From contig JAFGNH010000032.1 of the NCBI GenBank assembly GCA_016927115.1, positions 1 through 40,466 of the forward strand: a DNA stretch of 40,466 nt. The letters run 5' to 3'. Origin of the DNA: Anaerolineales bacterium. Its GTDB lineage: Bacteria > Chloroflexota > Anaerolineae > Anaerolineales > E44-bin32. The notes under the pieces were generated by a model, which was given only the letters and a program-made list of their open reading frames with translations, made no database searches and was not told the origin of the DNA. This document shows positions 24,884 to 33,460 of the stretch, piece after piece (within the stretch, counting starts at the first letter, position 1; the number at the start of each line of letters is the position of its first letter). A program made the translations under genes and the position numbers.

Positions 24884-27800
24884 ATGACTTTTCTTGCAGG
24901 GCTATTCGGAAAGAGAAAACGGATAAAAATTACCAGCACTAAAACGCCGGTGGGTATCTGGTTGTGCAACCAGGCTGGAGCAATGGCGAAACTGACCCTC
25001 ACAGAAGATGGGCAATTTCGCTGGGAAGTTAACCTGCGAGATCTGCGGGCAGACTACAAGCTTGAATATACAGAAGCAGGTGACCTTCTGATCCGGTCTG
25101 ATTCCGGTGTGGATCAGCGCGATTACCGGGTTACTTCTCTAACGTTTGACACTATGGATTTCGAAACCCTGTCTCCGCCGCTGCTGAAATTCCATTGGAC
25201 AAGGATGGGTGGGCTTCCGGAATCCAGAAAGAAGAGGCTCGGCCCGCTAGTGTGGGGATTGCTTGCTGTTGTATTCATGGCAGTTGCCATGTCCCTGGCT
25301 TATGTGTTTTCAAATGATGATCCTTTGTCATTGGGATTTGGGGAGCCCACCCGAACTCCCGTTCCGGTGATAACGGAGCTTAATGGCCTGGCGGAGCTGC
25401 ATGTAAAACAGGCGAATTTGGATGCATGGGAAAGGCTGAACCAGGGTAACTCTGAAGCGGAACAACCACCGGATGGGGTGGTGGAGGTGCTGCTGGAGGT
25501 ATCCTTACAGAATACCTCTTCATCAATCCTTGAGCTTTCTCTGGAAGAATTCTTCCTGATCGATCAGGATGGAAATCGATATGATTATCAAGATCCTTTG
25601 CCATACGGGCAGTGTGGTTTTTTCCCTGATGTTTTTGCTGCCGATCGGATAAGTCCAGGCAATGATGTGAGTGGAAATCTCTGTTTCCGCGTTCCAAAGG
25701 ATGCAAACAACCTGCAATTAGGATATCAGGAACTGAGTGCAAAACTTCCTAAAAGTTCCGGGTTTTCAGCTTCAATAGTATCTGCCTATTCGTTCACTTA
25801 TGAAGAGTTGAAGCAAGCCGGATTCTGGAGAGAGCCGCCGGAGGCGGAATCGCAGATAGTGCTGGTTAATTTGCTCCTGGCGAATGATGGGGCACTGGAG
25901 GTGTCAGTCAAGCCTGAAGGATTTTCTATCATGGATGATCAGAATGAAAGTTATCTCATGGATTGTGAGGGTTTTACAGCGCCGTCCTCTCAGAAGGATT
26001 ATCTTCTGAGTAGTAAAGCTGGTTACTCTGGCATACACATTCCACCAGGGGAAAACCAACAGGGAATGATTTGTTTCCAGATTCCTTCCGGTCGACAGGT
26101 TATAAACCTGGCGTATACATCTGAAAACCCATTTGCACCAGTTTTGTTAATGTCACTTCCTGAATTCAAAAAGAATTTAGAGACTGTGCCAGTTAATACA
26201 CCGGCGCAGACTTCGGACGGTATCCAAATCACATTGGATGGTGTTGCCTGGGAAGGATGGCCGATCATCAGAGAGCAGATCATGGAAGAAAAGGGATATT
26301 ATCCCGACGATCCTGATGAAGCATATATCGTGGTTGATGTAAGTATACAGGGTTCATCTACAGAACCTGTGGAGATTTTCGATGGTGATTTTAATCTGCT
26401 GACAGAAGATGGAGATACCATTCCATATTCTTTGTTTGGTTACTGTGAAGATATACCTGACCCTTTGATCTCCGGGTTTGGCTTACACGAGAGTATTTAC
26501 ATTCACGGATCTGAGGTAACCGGCCAGCTCTGCTTCCATCCGGACACAACCGGAGGTATACGTTATCTTGTTTACAGCGGGCAGGCTTTTCCTCCAGTTG
26601 TATTTGAACTTTCTGAGGACGGAGAGGACCCGGCGCCCCTGGCTGCAGGAATTGCCATGCAGGTCAGTAATGGCTTATCAATCGATCTGATAAGCCTGAA
26701 CTGGGATTTTCAGGATACGGTACCCGGGGGTTCAATAGAAAATGAAGCATCAGATGCTGTTGCGATTCTTGAACTGCTTATCAGCAATCAGGGTAACGAG
26801 AATCGTACTCTCTTTCTGCCGGAATTGTTCCTGACTGACGGCCAGGGAAACAGCGCCGTAAACACTACCTGTGATGCCTATCTCGGCAAGTATAGATCCC
26901 TCAATTCGGATTCTTATATTGAGGAGACACGTATTGAATTGGAACCGGGGCAAACACGCCGGGGTATTCTCTGTTTTCCGTATGAGCAGGGGCAGAGCGA
27001 TTACCGGCTGGTATATGACGGCGATCCTCTTGTCCGTCGTATGAGTCTTCAGCTTCCTGCCCCTGGTTCGGAACCGGTTGTGGAGACAGAAGAAGCTTCC
27101 ATGGAAAGCACCAACGGCCTCTCGATTGAAATACTCGAGATAAACGACAATGCCTGGCCTGTGCTGCAGGAGTTGAACCCGGATATTGAAGAACCTGAAG
27201 GGCTGGAACAGCTGATTGTTCTGAACCTGGAAGTACAGGCTGCTGAGGCACCGGTCCAGCTTACTCCATCGAATCTGCTGCTGGCTAAAGATGATAGTGC
27301 ATGGATCTTCGCCAGTGAACTGTTTCTCTCCGCACCGCTGTTTCTTGATGGGGAGATGTTGACAGTTGAACCGGGCTCTGTGGTTCGGGGACAAATCGCC
27401 TTTGAATTCACACCCGTTCTCTGGCAGGGTACCGACTGTACGGGTAGTGTCTGTTTTGATGGTGTCACTCTGGAGGAACAGTTCTATTTGCTGTATGCAG
27501 CCGGGGATACCGATTCGGTTATGCTGCAGCTTCCTGATATCCGCGGCACATTTCTTGAGCCTTCCACTGCCTCCGATAGTCCGCGGCTGGCGATCAAGCT
27601 TCATGAAGTGAATCCTGATGCACAGGCAGATCTTGAGGAGGAAGGCTGGCGTGGTTCAGCACCGGAGGAGGGCCAGAAGATGTTGTATCTGGATCTGACA
27701 ATGTGCATGAATACAGCGGGGGTAATGTTTTATCTGGACAGTGCAGATGTATATCTTTCCGATCAGGAAGGCGGCGTGATCGAGCAGACCTGTACCGGCT

Positions 27801-27979
27801 GTATCAGAGATCCACTCTTTTCAGATCAAGAAGCATTGCTGGAATTCCATTCAGGAATGTGCTATCCGGGCGCCCTGGTCTTTTCCTATCCTTCACACAG
27901 TGAAGGGCTGCGGCTGGCCGTACAGGCCGGTTATTCTTCGAATGACGTATATTATTTCGAACTTCCCCGGGATAAGTAA
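24884..27979 (+). CDS. one-pass membrane protein with about six DUF4352-like domains
   Basis: A 1031-residue protein. The N-terminal 115 residues are cytosolic and carry a GIWLCNQAGAMAKLTLTEDG beta-rich domain. RKKR then precedes one transmembrane helix (about 122-142), placing the rest outside. The outer part has six tandem immunoglobulin-like units of about 140 residues, each with an N-terminal strand pattern, a D-x-x-G turn, a first cysteine, a P-G/G-x-V turn and G-x-(L/I)-C-F as the second cysteine, as in DUF4352. The paired cysteines suggest one disulfide per domain. ATG 24884 has GAAGGTGG upstream; a GTG at 24848 would add 12 residues but has no ribosome site. It is probably co-transcribed with the WD40 lipoprotein. 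Confidence 0.78.
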   Translation: MTFLAGLFGKRKRIKITSTKTPVGIWLCNQAGAMAKLTLTEDGQFRWEVNLRDLRADYKLEYTEAGDLLIRSDSGVDQRDYRVTSLTFDTMDFETLSPPLLKFHWTRMGGLPESRKKRLGPLVWGLLAVVFMAVAMSLAYVFSNDDPLSLGFGEPTRTPVPVITELNGLAELHVKQANLDAWERLNQGNSEAEQPPDGVVEVLLEVSLQNTSSSILELSLEEFFLIDQDGNRYDYQDPLPYGQCGFFPDVFAADRISPGNDVSGNLCFRVPKDANNLQLGYQELSAKLPKSSGFSASIVSAYSFTYEELKQAGFWREPPEAESQIVLVNLLLANDGALEVSVKPEGFSIMDDQNESYLMDCEGFTAPSSQKDYLLSSKAGYSGIHIPPGENQQGMICFQIPSGRQVINLAYTSENPFAPVLLMSLPEFKKNLETVPVNTPAQTSDGIQITLDGVAWEGWPIIREQIMEEKGYYPDDPDEAYIVVDVSIQGSSTEPVEIFDGDFNLLTEDGDTIPYSLFGYCEDIPDPLISGFGLHESIYIHGSEVTGQLCFHPDTTGGIRYLVYSGQAFPPVVFELSEDGEDPAPLAAGIAMQVSNGLSIDLISLNWDFQDTVPGGSIENEASDAVAILELLISNQGNENRTLFLPELFLTDGQGNSAVNTTCDAYLGKYRSLNSDSYIEETRIELEPGQTRRGILCFPYEQGQSDYRLVYDGDPLVRRMSLQLPAPGSEPVVETEEASMESTNGLSIEILEINDNAWPVLQELNPDIEEPEGLEQLIVLNLEVQAAEAPVQLTPSNLLLAKDDSAWIFASELFLSAPLFLDGEMLTVEPGSVVRGQIAFEFTPVLWQGTDCTGSVCFDGVTLEEQFYLLYAAGDTDSVMLQLPDIRGTFLEPSTASDSPRLAIKLHEVNPDAQADLEEEGWRGSAPEEGQKMLYLDLTMCMNTAGVMFYLDSADVYLSDQEGGVIEQTCTGCIRDPLFSDQEALLEFHSGMCYPGALVFSYPSHSEGLRLAVQAGYSSNDVYYFELPRDK

Positions 27980-27997
27980 AACTTATTATGTAGATGC

Positions 27998-28028
27998 AGC
28001 CGGTGGATTTATTCCACCGGCTATTTTT
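27998..28028 (+). terminator. rho-independent terminator
   Basis: AGCCGGTGGA and TCCACCGGCT form a perfect 10-base-pair stem with loop TTTAT, followed by ATTTTT. It lies 19 bases after the DUF4352-like gene and faces a minus-strand gene, so it also separates convergent transcripts. Confidence 0.85.
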
Positions 28029-28059
28029 ACGCATTTTTCCCGGACTTGTTCCGGAAGGA

Positions 28060-28992
28060 TTATCTTCGCAGCGAAGCTGCCATGCGGTGCCAGGTATGGC
28101 GGCGGCCGCGGATCGCCATTGAAAGCGCCATGATGTTTTCGGGAGCAGCCAGCCCGATGGTGCCGGCATCGCCGATGTGCTGCATGTCGGCACCGGCCAT
28201 CTTGCTCATCAGGGCGATCTGCTCGATGGTGGAGGGGGATGCACCCTCTTGTGAGGTGCCTATCAGAGTCAGTGCAAGTGCACCATGATTGTGGACTCTA
28301 TCTACAAGCGCAGATGCTTTCTCCTGTGTCATACCCGGGATTGTCCCGGGCGCGGGCAGGCCGATTATATCGGCACCGGCTTCGATATAGTCTTCCAGTT
28401 CCCCTTCAGCAACAACCGGCGCAAGAGAGCCGGCCGCATGTCCTTTTCCGGCGAAGATAAGCGCGTCACGCCCGATCTCAGCCCGGATCTCCCGGATGCT
28501 GCGGCAGATTCCCTCGCGGGTAACGCCGGTGCCGGGATTACCGGTGATAACGAGAAAGTCGGCGCCCTGTTCTACTGCTTTTACAGCATTTTCCGGAACA
28601 GCCATGCGCCCGCTGGTCGTTACGGCTTCGGGAAATTCGATCGGTTCCAGGTTCAGCCCGACCGGGCGGCCGACCCATGCTTTGACATCTGCCAGCGTGC
28701 GGCCCCTGCCGGAAGGGATATGCCCGAAACCGCCGCCGGCAGTTTCAGAATCCACATCCGGCAAGCCTGCGATTGCAGGGGCATTCACGTCGTACAGGTT
28801 GAAGATGAGGATATCAGCGCCGAAGGCCGCTGCCAGCTCTGCGTTGGAGACTTTGTCCACCAGCGGCTGGACAAGGGCGATGGTTTCGCAAACAACTACG
28901 CGCCCTTCAGAATACCGGATGCTTTCCAGCAGATCATCAGCTGAAAACGACGCGAAATCAGAAGGGTTACAATCCAGCAGCCTTTTTACCAT
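28060..28992 (-). CDS. TIM-barrel protein of unknown function (DUF7916-like)
   Basis: A 310-residue protein that reads as a beta/alpha barrel: FGADILIFNLYDVNAP, a GGGFGHIPSGRGRTLADVKA loop, VGLNLEP, EQGADFLVITGNPGTGVT, DALIFAGKGHAAG, EAGADIIGLPAPGTIPGMT and AGADMQHIGDAG. It resembles proteins now called DUF7916; older database names such as haloacid dehalogenase-like hydrolase are not supported by any HAD motif here. The glycine loops suggest phosphate binding, but no catalytic set is recognisable. ATG 28992 is chosen for its GGGGAGG site. It is last in a minus-strand operon after a HAD phosphatase and an oxidoreductase. Confidence 0.7.
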   Translation of the reverse strand: MVKRLLDCNPSDFASFSADDLLESIRYSEGRVVVCETIALVQPLVDKVSNAELAAAFGADILIFNLYDVNAPAIAGLPDVDSETAGGGFGHIPSGRGRTLADVKAWVGRPVGLNLEPIEFPEAVTTSGRMAVPENAVKAVEQGADFLVITGNPGTGVTREGICRSIREIRAEIGRDALIFAGKGHAAGSLAPVVAEGELEDYIEAGADIIGLPAPGTIPGMTQEKASALVDRVHNHGALALTLIGTSQEGASPSTIEQIALMSKMAGADMQHIGDAGTIGLAAPENIMALSMAIRGRRHTWHRMAASLRR

Positions 28993-29037
28993 GGTGTTCC
29001 TCCCCATGTATCTCCGGTATGAGTGGTTATCAAGGGC

Positions 29038-30051
29038 TCAGTATTCCACAGGCGTGCCGTGGAATGGATGGACCCGGTTTTCCATTGGTTTTACTTCCAC
29101 CGGTTCTCCGGCTGCACGCACCAATTTTTCTGCCAGTTCCTGGGTGCGTGCTCCTTCAACGCCATCGGTTTTCGGCTGAGATCGGTTGAGTATGCATGCA
29201 TGGAAGTGGTCCATGGCAGGGCCGAAACCACGCTCCACCAGGGAAGGAAGCCATTTCCCCGGACGGTCGATACCGTAGTGGGTTTCTTTGTCTCCTTCAC
29301 GGACGATGATTTCCTGGAAGGCTTTTACCAGAATGCTGATTCCATCGCCGTGCAGGGTCACTTGCTCCTGCCAGCCGCCTGCCTGGTAGCTGTCCAGCAG
29401 GACGCCCTTGCCACCCTGTTCCAGGCGGGTAGCAGCCATGGCACTGGTTACTTTTCCATTTTCAAACTGAAATGTTGAAAACTCCGGCTCGTTTTCTCCC
29501 CCGAAGAAGCGCAGCAGGTCTATCTGGTGAATGGCATCATCGAGGTGGTTGTTGTAGAGGCTGATGTGATAGGCGCTGGAGCGGTGTTTTTCTACCACAC
29601 AGAGATTCATACGGCGGTCGCCGAAGATTTCTCTGGCCTGACGATACAGAAGCGAATATCGACGATTAAAACCAATCATCAGGATACAGTTGTTCTGTTT
29701 CGCCAGTTCCGCCAGCTTGTGGGTTTCATGACTGTATTCGGTTGCTGGTTTTTCTATATATACGTCGATTCCGGCTTCGAGCAGCTGTGATGCCAGCTTA
29801 AAATGAGACGCTGTATTGGTCAGCACCAGCGCAGCCTGTGGTTTCTGCTCCAGAATGGTTTCAATGCGGGTGGTGGTGTTCTCGAATCCCCACGCTGCGC
29901 GTATATGGGAAAGGGTTTCTTCGGTTCTACTGTATACAGTCTGAATGGAGAAATCAGATGTGGTACGGAGCAGAGGAAAGTAGGCTTTCCGGGCGATATC
30001 GCCTGCGCCGAGAATGGCAAGTGTTACAGGATTTATGCTTTTTTCTGACAT
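29038..30051 (-). CDS. Gfo/Idh/MocA family oxidoreductase (second)
   Basis: A 337-residue dehydrogenase-type protein with the Rossmann motif G15-A-G17-D-I-A20 (GxGxxA) and EKP at 100-102 carrying the catalytic lysine. GFNRRYS (about 127-133) and DAIHQIDLLRFFGG match the family's second half. The sugar substrate is unknown. Its ATG lies inside the upstream HAD gene with a 19-base overlap, and its ribosome site GGAGGTGG is within that gene, so the two are coupled. It is distinct in sequence from the oxidoreductase at 21158. Confidence 0.87.
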   Translation of the reverse strand: MSEKSINPVTLAILGAGDIARKAYFPLLRTTSDFSIQTVYSRTEETLSHIRAAWGFENTTTRIETILEQKPQAALVLTNTASHFKLASQLLEAGIDVYIEKPATEYSHETHKLAELAKQNNCILMIGFNRRYSLLYRQAREIFGDRRMNLCVVEKHRSSAYHISLYNNHLDDAIHQIDLLRFFGGENEPEFSTFQFENGKVTSAMAATRLEQGGKGVLLDSYQAGGWQEQVTLHGDGISILVKAFQEIIVREGDKETHYGIDRPGKWLPSLVERGFGPAMDHFHACILNRSQPKTDGVEGARTQELAEKLVRAAGEPVEVKPMENRVHPFHGTPVEY

Positions 30052-30746
30052 AATCGTTCCACCTCCGGTGGCTCTTTAAAAACATAATCGGGGTTCTGCT
30101 GCAGCAGGAGTTCGGGCTGAAAACAGCCCCACAGTGCAGCGCCGGTAAGCACTCCTGCCCGCTGCCCGGCGATAATATCGGTGGCTGAATCACCAATCAT
30201 GATTGTCTGATCGGGAGAAGCGTCCAGGTTGGATAATGCTTTCCAAATCGGAGCAGAATGGGGCTTTGGGTGGGTGGAATCATCCACCGCCACCCATGTA
30301 TCGATCCACGGGTCCAGATCCACAAGGTCCCTGGTGGCGGCGACTTCCGCCCTGTTCTGAAGTGTGACCACGCCGGTTTTGAACCCCTGTTCCTTCAATG
30401 TGGAGAGCAGCTGGGGGATTTCCGGGTACAGCGACAGCAGATGGCCGTATTCCTTATAGTACTGTGGCCAGATGTGCATGAGGAAATCCATATCTTTTGG
30501 AGCGAGTTCCGCAAGGATGTCTTCGGTAGAGAGTGTCCGGCTTTGTTCCAGTTCATCCGGGTCGGGGTCCCGTTCCAGTACCTCGCGATACATGCGCTGC
30601 ACGACCATGGCATTGATCTGTTCGCTGTCCAGCAGGGTGCCATCGAGATCGAAGAGGATGGTTGTGCAGGCTTGTCTCAGGGGCTGTACAGCCCCTTTAA
30701 TTCTGAGTGAGGGTGTACTGTATTGTTTCAGGGTCATACTACTCAT
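30033..30746 (-). CDS. HAD-family phosphatase (phosphoglycolate-phosphatase-like)
   Basis: A HAD hydrolase of about 237 residues. FDLDGTLLDSE is motif I with both aspartates; GVVTLQNR replaces the usual motif II S/T region; KPHSAPIWKAL is motif III with the lysine; MIGDSATDIIAGQRAG is motif IV. The cap (about 50-110) is helical, as in subclass I. The start is uncertain: ATGs at 30746 and 30737 and a GTG at 30785 are all in frame and none has a clear ribosome site. The N-terminal tail encodes a perfect 16-base palindrome (30680-30695), so the true start may lie elsewhere. It precedes and overlaps the oxidoreductase gene. Confidence 0.82.
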   Translation of the reverse strand: MSSMTLKQYSTPSLRIKGAVQPLRQACTTILFDLDGTLLDSEQINAMVVQRMYREVLERDPDPDELEQSRTLSTEDILAELAPKDMDFLMHIWPQYYKEYGHLLSLYPEIPQLLSTLKEQGFKTGVVTLQNRAEVAATRDLVDLDPWIDTWVAVDDSTHPKPHSAPIWKALSNLDASPDQTIMIGDSATDIIAGQRAGVLTGAALWGCFQPELLLQQNPDYVFKEPPEVERLCQKKA

Positions 30747-31001
30747 TATAATGGAACTGAAGCCCGGGGACAGTTCCTGTTGCACAGTTCTTGTAACACA
30801 TCGAAAGGGATGGTTTATTCTGTTGTATTCCGGTTGAAAAGATCGAGAGGATTTATCTATCCCACCCGACTTTATCGGCTTTGTTCAACCTGTGATAAGA
30901 TGATTTCTGTCTGCAGGTTTAACAGTTCTCCGTTTGAATCCGGCAGACAATGGTGCTGAGCCGGTCGAACGGCCGGGATTGTTTAAAGTTGGAGGCGTTT
31001 C

Positions 31002-31343
31002 ATGTCGGACGACAAACCGAAACCCGCTGGAAAGAAAAAGCAGATACAGCTTCAGCTGCCCGCGAATCTGGAGTTGAATTACGCAAACTTTGCCCTGATC
31101 ACACACTCCCGATCGGAAGTTGTGATCGATTTCGCACAGGTAATGCCGCAAATGCCGCGTGCCCAGGTGAAGACACGAGTTGTGATGTCACCGTTAAACG
31201 CCAAGCTGCTGCTGAAGGCGCTGGAAGGCAACCTGGAGAAGTATGAAAAAAACTTCAGCGAAATCGTAATCCCGGAAGGGCGATCCCTGGCGGATGAATT
31301 ATTCCGTCCGTTCACCAGTGAAGACCCGGAAGAGGAGGAGTAG
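31002..31343 (+). CDS. DUF3467 protein
   Basis: A 113-residue cytosolic protein of the DUF3467 family: LELNYANFALITHSRSEVVIDF then VKTRVVMSPLNAKLLLKALEGNLEKYEKNFSEI is the family core. The N-terminus is Lys-rich and the C-terminus very acidic (EDPEEEE). The family's function is not known. GGAGG (30991-30995) precedes the ATG. It begins the DUF3467 - translin - nadK - zinc finger - recN string, with its stop one base before the next ATG. Confidence 0.85.
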   Translation: MSDDKPKPAGKKKQIQLQLPANLELNYANFALITHSRSEVVIDFAQVMPQMPRAQVKTRVVMSPLNAKLLLKALEGNLEKYEKNFSEIVIPEGRSLADELFRPFTSEDPEEEE

Positions 31344-31344
31344 T

Positions 31345-31995
31345 ATGGATCAATTGGATATTATCGGGGACCGTATTCGTGCTGAATGGGAAGAGAAGAA
31401 CATCATCCGAGATCAGGCGTTAAAACTATCCCGGGAAATTATTCGCAACAGCTCGCGTGCCATTCGGGCTGTCCACCGCGAGGAAAATGAAAAAGCCGAA
31501 GAGGAGATAAAAGCTGCCCGCCAGGGCTGTGAAAAACTGGAGGAGATTCTTAACCCCTATCCGGATCTGATGGCTGCCGGGTATTCGCGTGATGCACTCA
31601 AGGAGTATGCCGAAGCATGCCTGACGTATGCCCTGGTACAGGATCAACCGCTGCCGGCACCGGAAGACCTGGGTGTTTCCTTTCAGGCTTACCTCGGCGG
31701 ACTGGGTGAAGCCGCAGGAGAACTGCGCAGGCGTGTGATGGATATCATCCGCCACGGCGAGACAGGTGAGGCCGACCGGCTTCTCGACTGGATGGATGAA
31801 ATATACGGCCTGCTGGTAACGATGGACTTTCCGGATGCGATCACAGGCAACCTGCGCCGCACTACCGACCTGGTTCGGGGTGTGACCGAGCGCACCCGTG
31901 GCGATCTCACCACCAATATCCAACAGCAAAAGCTGCGCAGCGCCTTGCAATCAGTTGAAGAAAAATTGCAAAAGAGTGGACTGGATCTTTCATAG
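31345..31995 (+). CDS. translin-family protein
   Basis: A 216-residue all-helical protein. LSREIIRNSSRAIRAVHR near the N-terminus, YLGGLGEAAGELRR in the middle and FPDAITGNLRRTTDLVRGVTERTRGDL near the C-terminus match the translin/TRAX family. In eukaryotes translin-TRAX (C3PO) is an RNase complex; prokaryotic members occur in archaea and some bacteria such as Chloroflexota. Acidic residues in the GELRR helix and the FPDAI segment could form the metal site. ATG 31345 follows GAGGAGGAG immediately after the DUF3467 stop. Confidence 0.78.
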   Translation: MDQLDIIGDRIRAEWEEKNIIRDQALKLSREIIRNSSRAIRAVHREENEKAEEEIKAARQGCEKLEEILNPYPDLMAAGYSRDALKEYAEACLTYALVQDQPLPAPEDLGVSFQAYLGGLGEAAGELRRRVMDIIRHGETGEADRLLDWMDEIYGLLVTMDFPDAITGNLRRTTDLVRGVTERTRGDLTTNIQQQKLRSALQSVEEKLQKSGLDLS

Positions 31996-32066
31996 GAACC
32001 CACAAATGCTGTGTGTTTCTATACTAATGTTTCTCTCTGCCGGGCAGGTTGATTATAATACCTGGA

Positions 32067-32939
32067 ATGAAAATAGAATCGTTCAAGCCACGTCAAATAG
32101 CTGTTGCTGTATTTTCACGTCTTGAGGGCGGTGTAGAAACAGGTGAAAGTGTTGCCGGTTTCTGCCGCTCTGAAGGCGTTTCTGCATCTGTTCACCCCCT
32201 GAATGATCCGGCTTTGAGCCAGGCACTGCAGCAGGGTGAATTTGACCTGATGATCGTGCTTGGGGGTGATGGAACCATGCTTCGGGCCGGTCATCTGTGT
32301 GCACCACTGGCTATCCCTATCCTGGGTGTGAACATGGGCCGTTTTGGCTTTCTGACAGAGGTGGAAGTGTCGCAATGGCAGGGGGCGCTGCAGCGGGTTC
32401 TTGCCGGTAATTTCTGGCTGGAAAACCGGATGATGCTGCATGCTGTCCACAAACGGCAGGGTGAGACACTCGACCAATGGGATGTGATCAATGAGGTGAT
32501 GGTTGGGCGGGGGGCGATTGTACGGCCGGTACACCTGCGTACCATGGTGGATGATGCCTTCCTGACGACCTATGTTGCTGACGGATTGATCGTGGCTACT
32601 GCTACTGGATCCACAGCATATGCCATGGCGGTGGGCGGCCCCATTCTGACACCTGCAGCCCGAAACCTGCTGATAATTCCTGTAGCGCCGCACCTTTCAT
32701 TTGACCGGGCGGTGGTACTCAATGAGGGTTCTGTTGTGAGTATCGAGCTTGAAACCTCGCACGAGGCATCGCTCAGCGTTGATGGACAGACACCAGTGGT
32801 GCTGCTGGATGATGACAGGGTTGAAGTCTCCGCCGGCGAGTACACCGTCCAGTTTGTCCGCACCCAGGAAAGCGGCTTCTTTTATAGAAAGCTGATGTCA
32901 TTGATGAATCAGAATCCATCTGTAGGGAAAAAGAAATGA
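32067..32939 (+). CDS. nadK: NAD kinase
   Basis: A 290-residue NAD kinase, which phosphorylates NAD to NADP using ATP or polyphosphate. LGGDGT (65-70) is the phosphate-binding motif. GVNMGRFGFLTEVE, LENRMML, NEVMVGRG, DGLIVATATGSTAYAMAVGGP and ILTPAARNLLIIPVAPH are all standard and in order. ATG 32067 is preferred over TTG 32049, which would add six residues with no similarity. The stop overlaps the next gene's ATG by four bases. It supplies NADP for redox metabolism. Confidence 0.94.
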   Translation: MKIESFKPRQIAVAVFSRLEGGVETGESVAGFCRSEGVSASVHPLNDPALSQALQQGEFDLMIVLGGDGTMLRAGHLCAPLAIPILGVNMGRFGFLTEVEVSQWQGALQRVLAGNFWLENRMMLHAVHKRQGETLDQWDVINEVMVGRGAIVRPVHLRTMVDDAFLTTYVADGLIVATATGSTAYAMAVGGPILTPAARNLLIIPVAPHLSFDRAVVLNEGSVVSIELETSHEASLSVDGQTPVVLLDDDRVEVSAGEYTVQFVRTQESGFFYRKLMSLMNQNPSVGKKK

Positions 32940-33457
32940 GTGAAGATGTCCTGTACTGTGCCAACCACCCCGATCGGGTGACCACACTGCGCTGCAACCG
33001 CTGCGACAAACCGATCTGCCCATCCTGTGCAGTGCAGACCCCGGTGGGGTATCGCTGCAAGGAATGTGTGCGCGGTCAGCAGAAAGTGTTTGAGACAGCA
33101 CGGACGCAGGATTTTATCCTGGCTGCTGTCCTGACTGCAGTCGGTACAGGAATAGCAATAACTTTGTTGAACTTTATCGGCTGGTGGGGCTTCTTTGTTG
33201 CCCCGATGGCCGGAGGGGGATTGGCTGAAGGGATCCGCCGGGTAACCGGTGCACGTCGCAGCCGTAAAATGCCGGCGGCCGTGATTATCGGCGGTGTACT
33301 CGGCCTGCTCCCACACCTCTGGCCGCTGGCTCTTCTCCTGTTCTTCCCTGCCGGATCGGATATACTTGGATCGCTGTACATGGTGCTGTTTCCGGTAGTC
33401 TATGCAGTTTTGCTGGTTGGCGCAGTTGTCACCCGGCTGCAGGGGATACGTTTATAA
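32936..33457 (+). CDS. zinc-finger (B-box-like) membrane protein
   Basis: A 173-residue protein. The first 45 residues form a B-box-like zinc-binding module: C-x2-H (CANH), C-x2-C (CNRC), C-x2-C (CPSC) and C-x2-C (CKEC). About three hydrophobic segments follow from residue 58 with a basic RRSRK loop between. The same finger is found ahead of rhomboid domains, but the rhomboid catalytic GxS and H are absent here. The start overlaps the nadK stop (ATGA). Function is unknown. Confidence 0.8.
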   Translation: MSEDVLYCANHPDRVTTLRCNRCDKPICPSCAVQTPVGYRCKECVRGQQKVFETARTQDFILAAVLTAVGTGIAITLLNFIGWWGFFVAPMAGGGLAEGIRRVTGARRSRKMPAAVIIGGVLGLLPHLWPLALLLFFPAGSDILGSLYMVLFPVVYAVLLVGAVVTRLQGIRL

Positions 33458-33460
33458 CCG

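Noticed and set aside
28060-28992. Haloacid dehalogenase annotation for the TIM-barrel protein
   Set aside because: No DxD motif I, motif II or motif IV is present; the sequence reads as a beta/alpha barrel.
32936-33457. Rhomboid protease
   Set aside because: The zinc finger resembles that of some rhomboids, but the GxSx and catalytic His of the membrane domain are absent.
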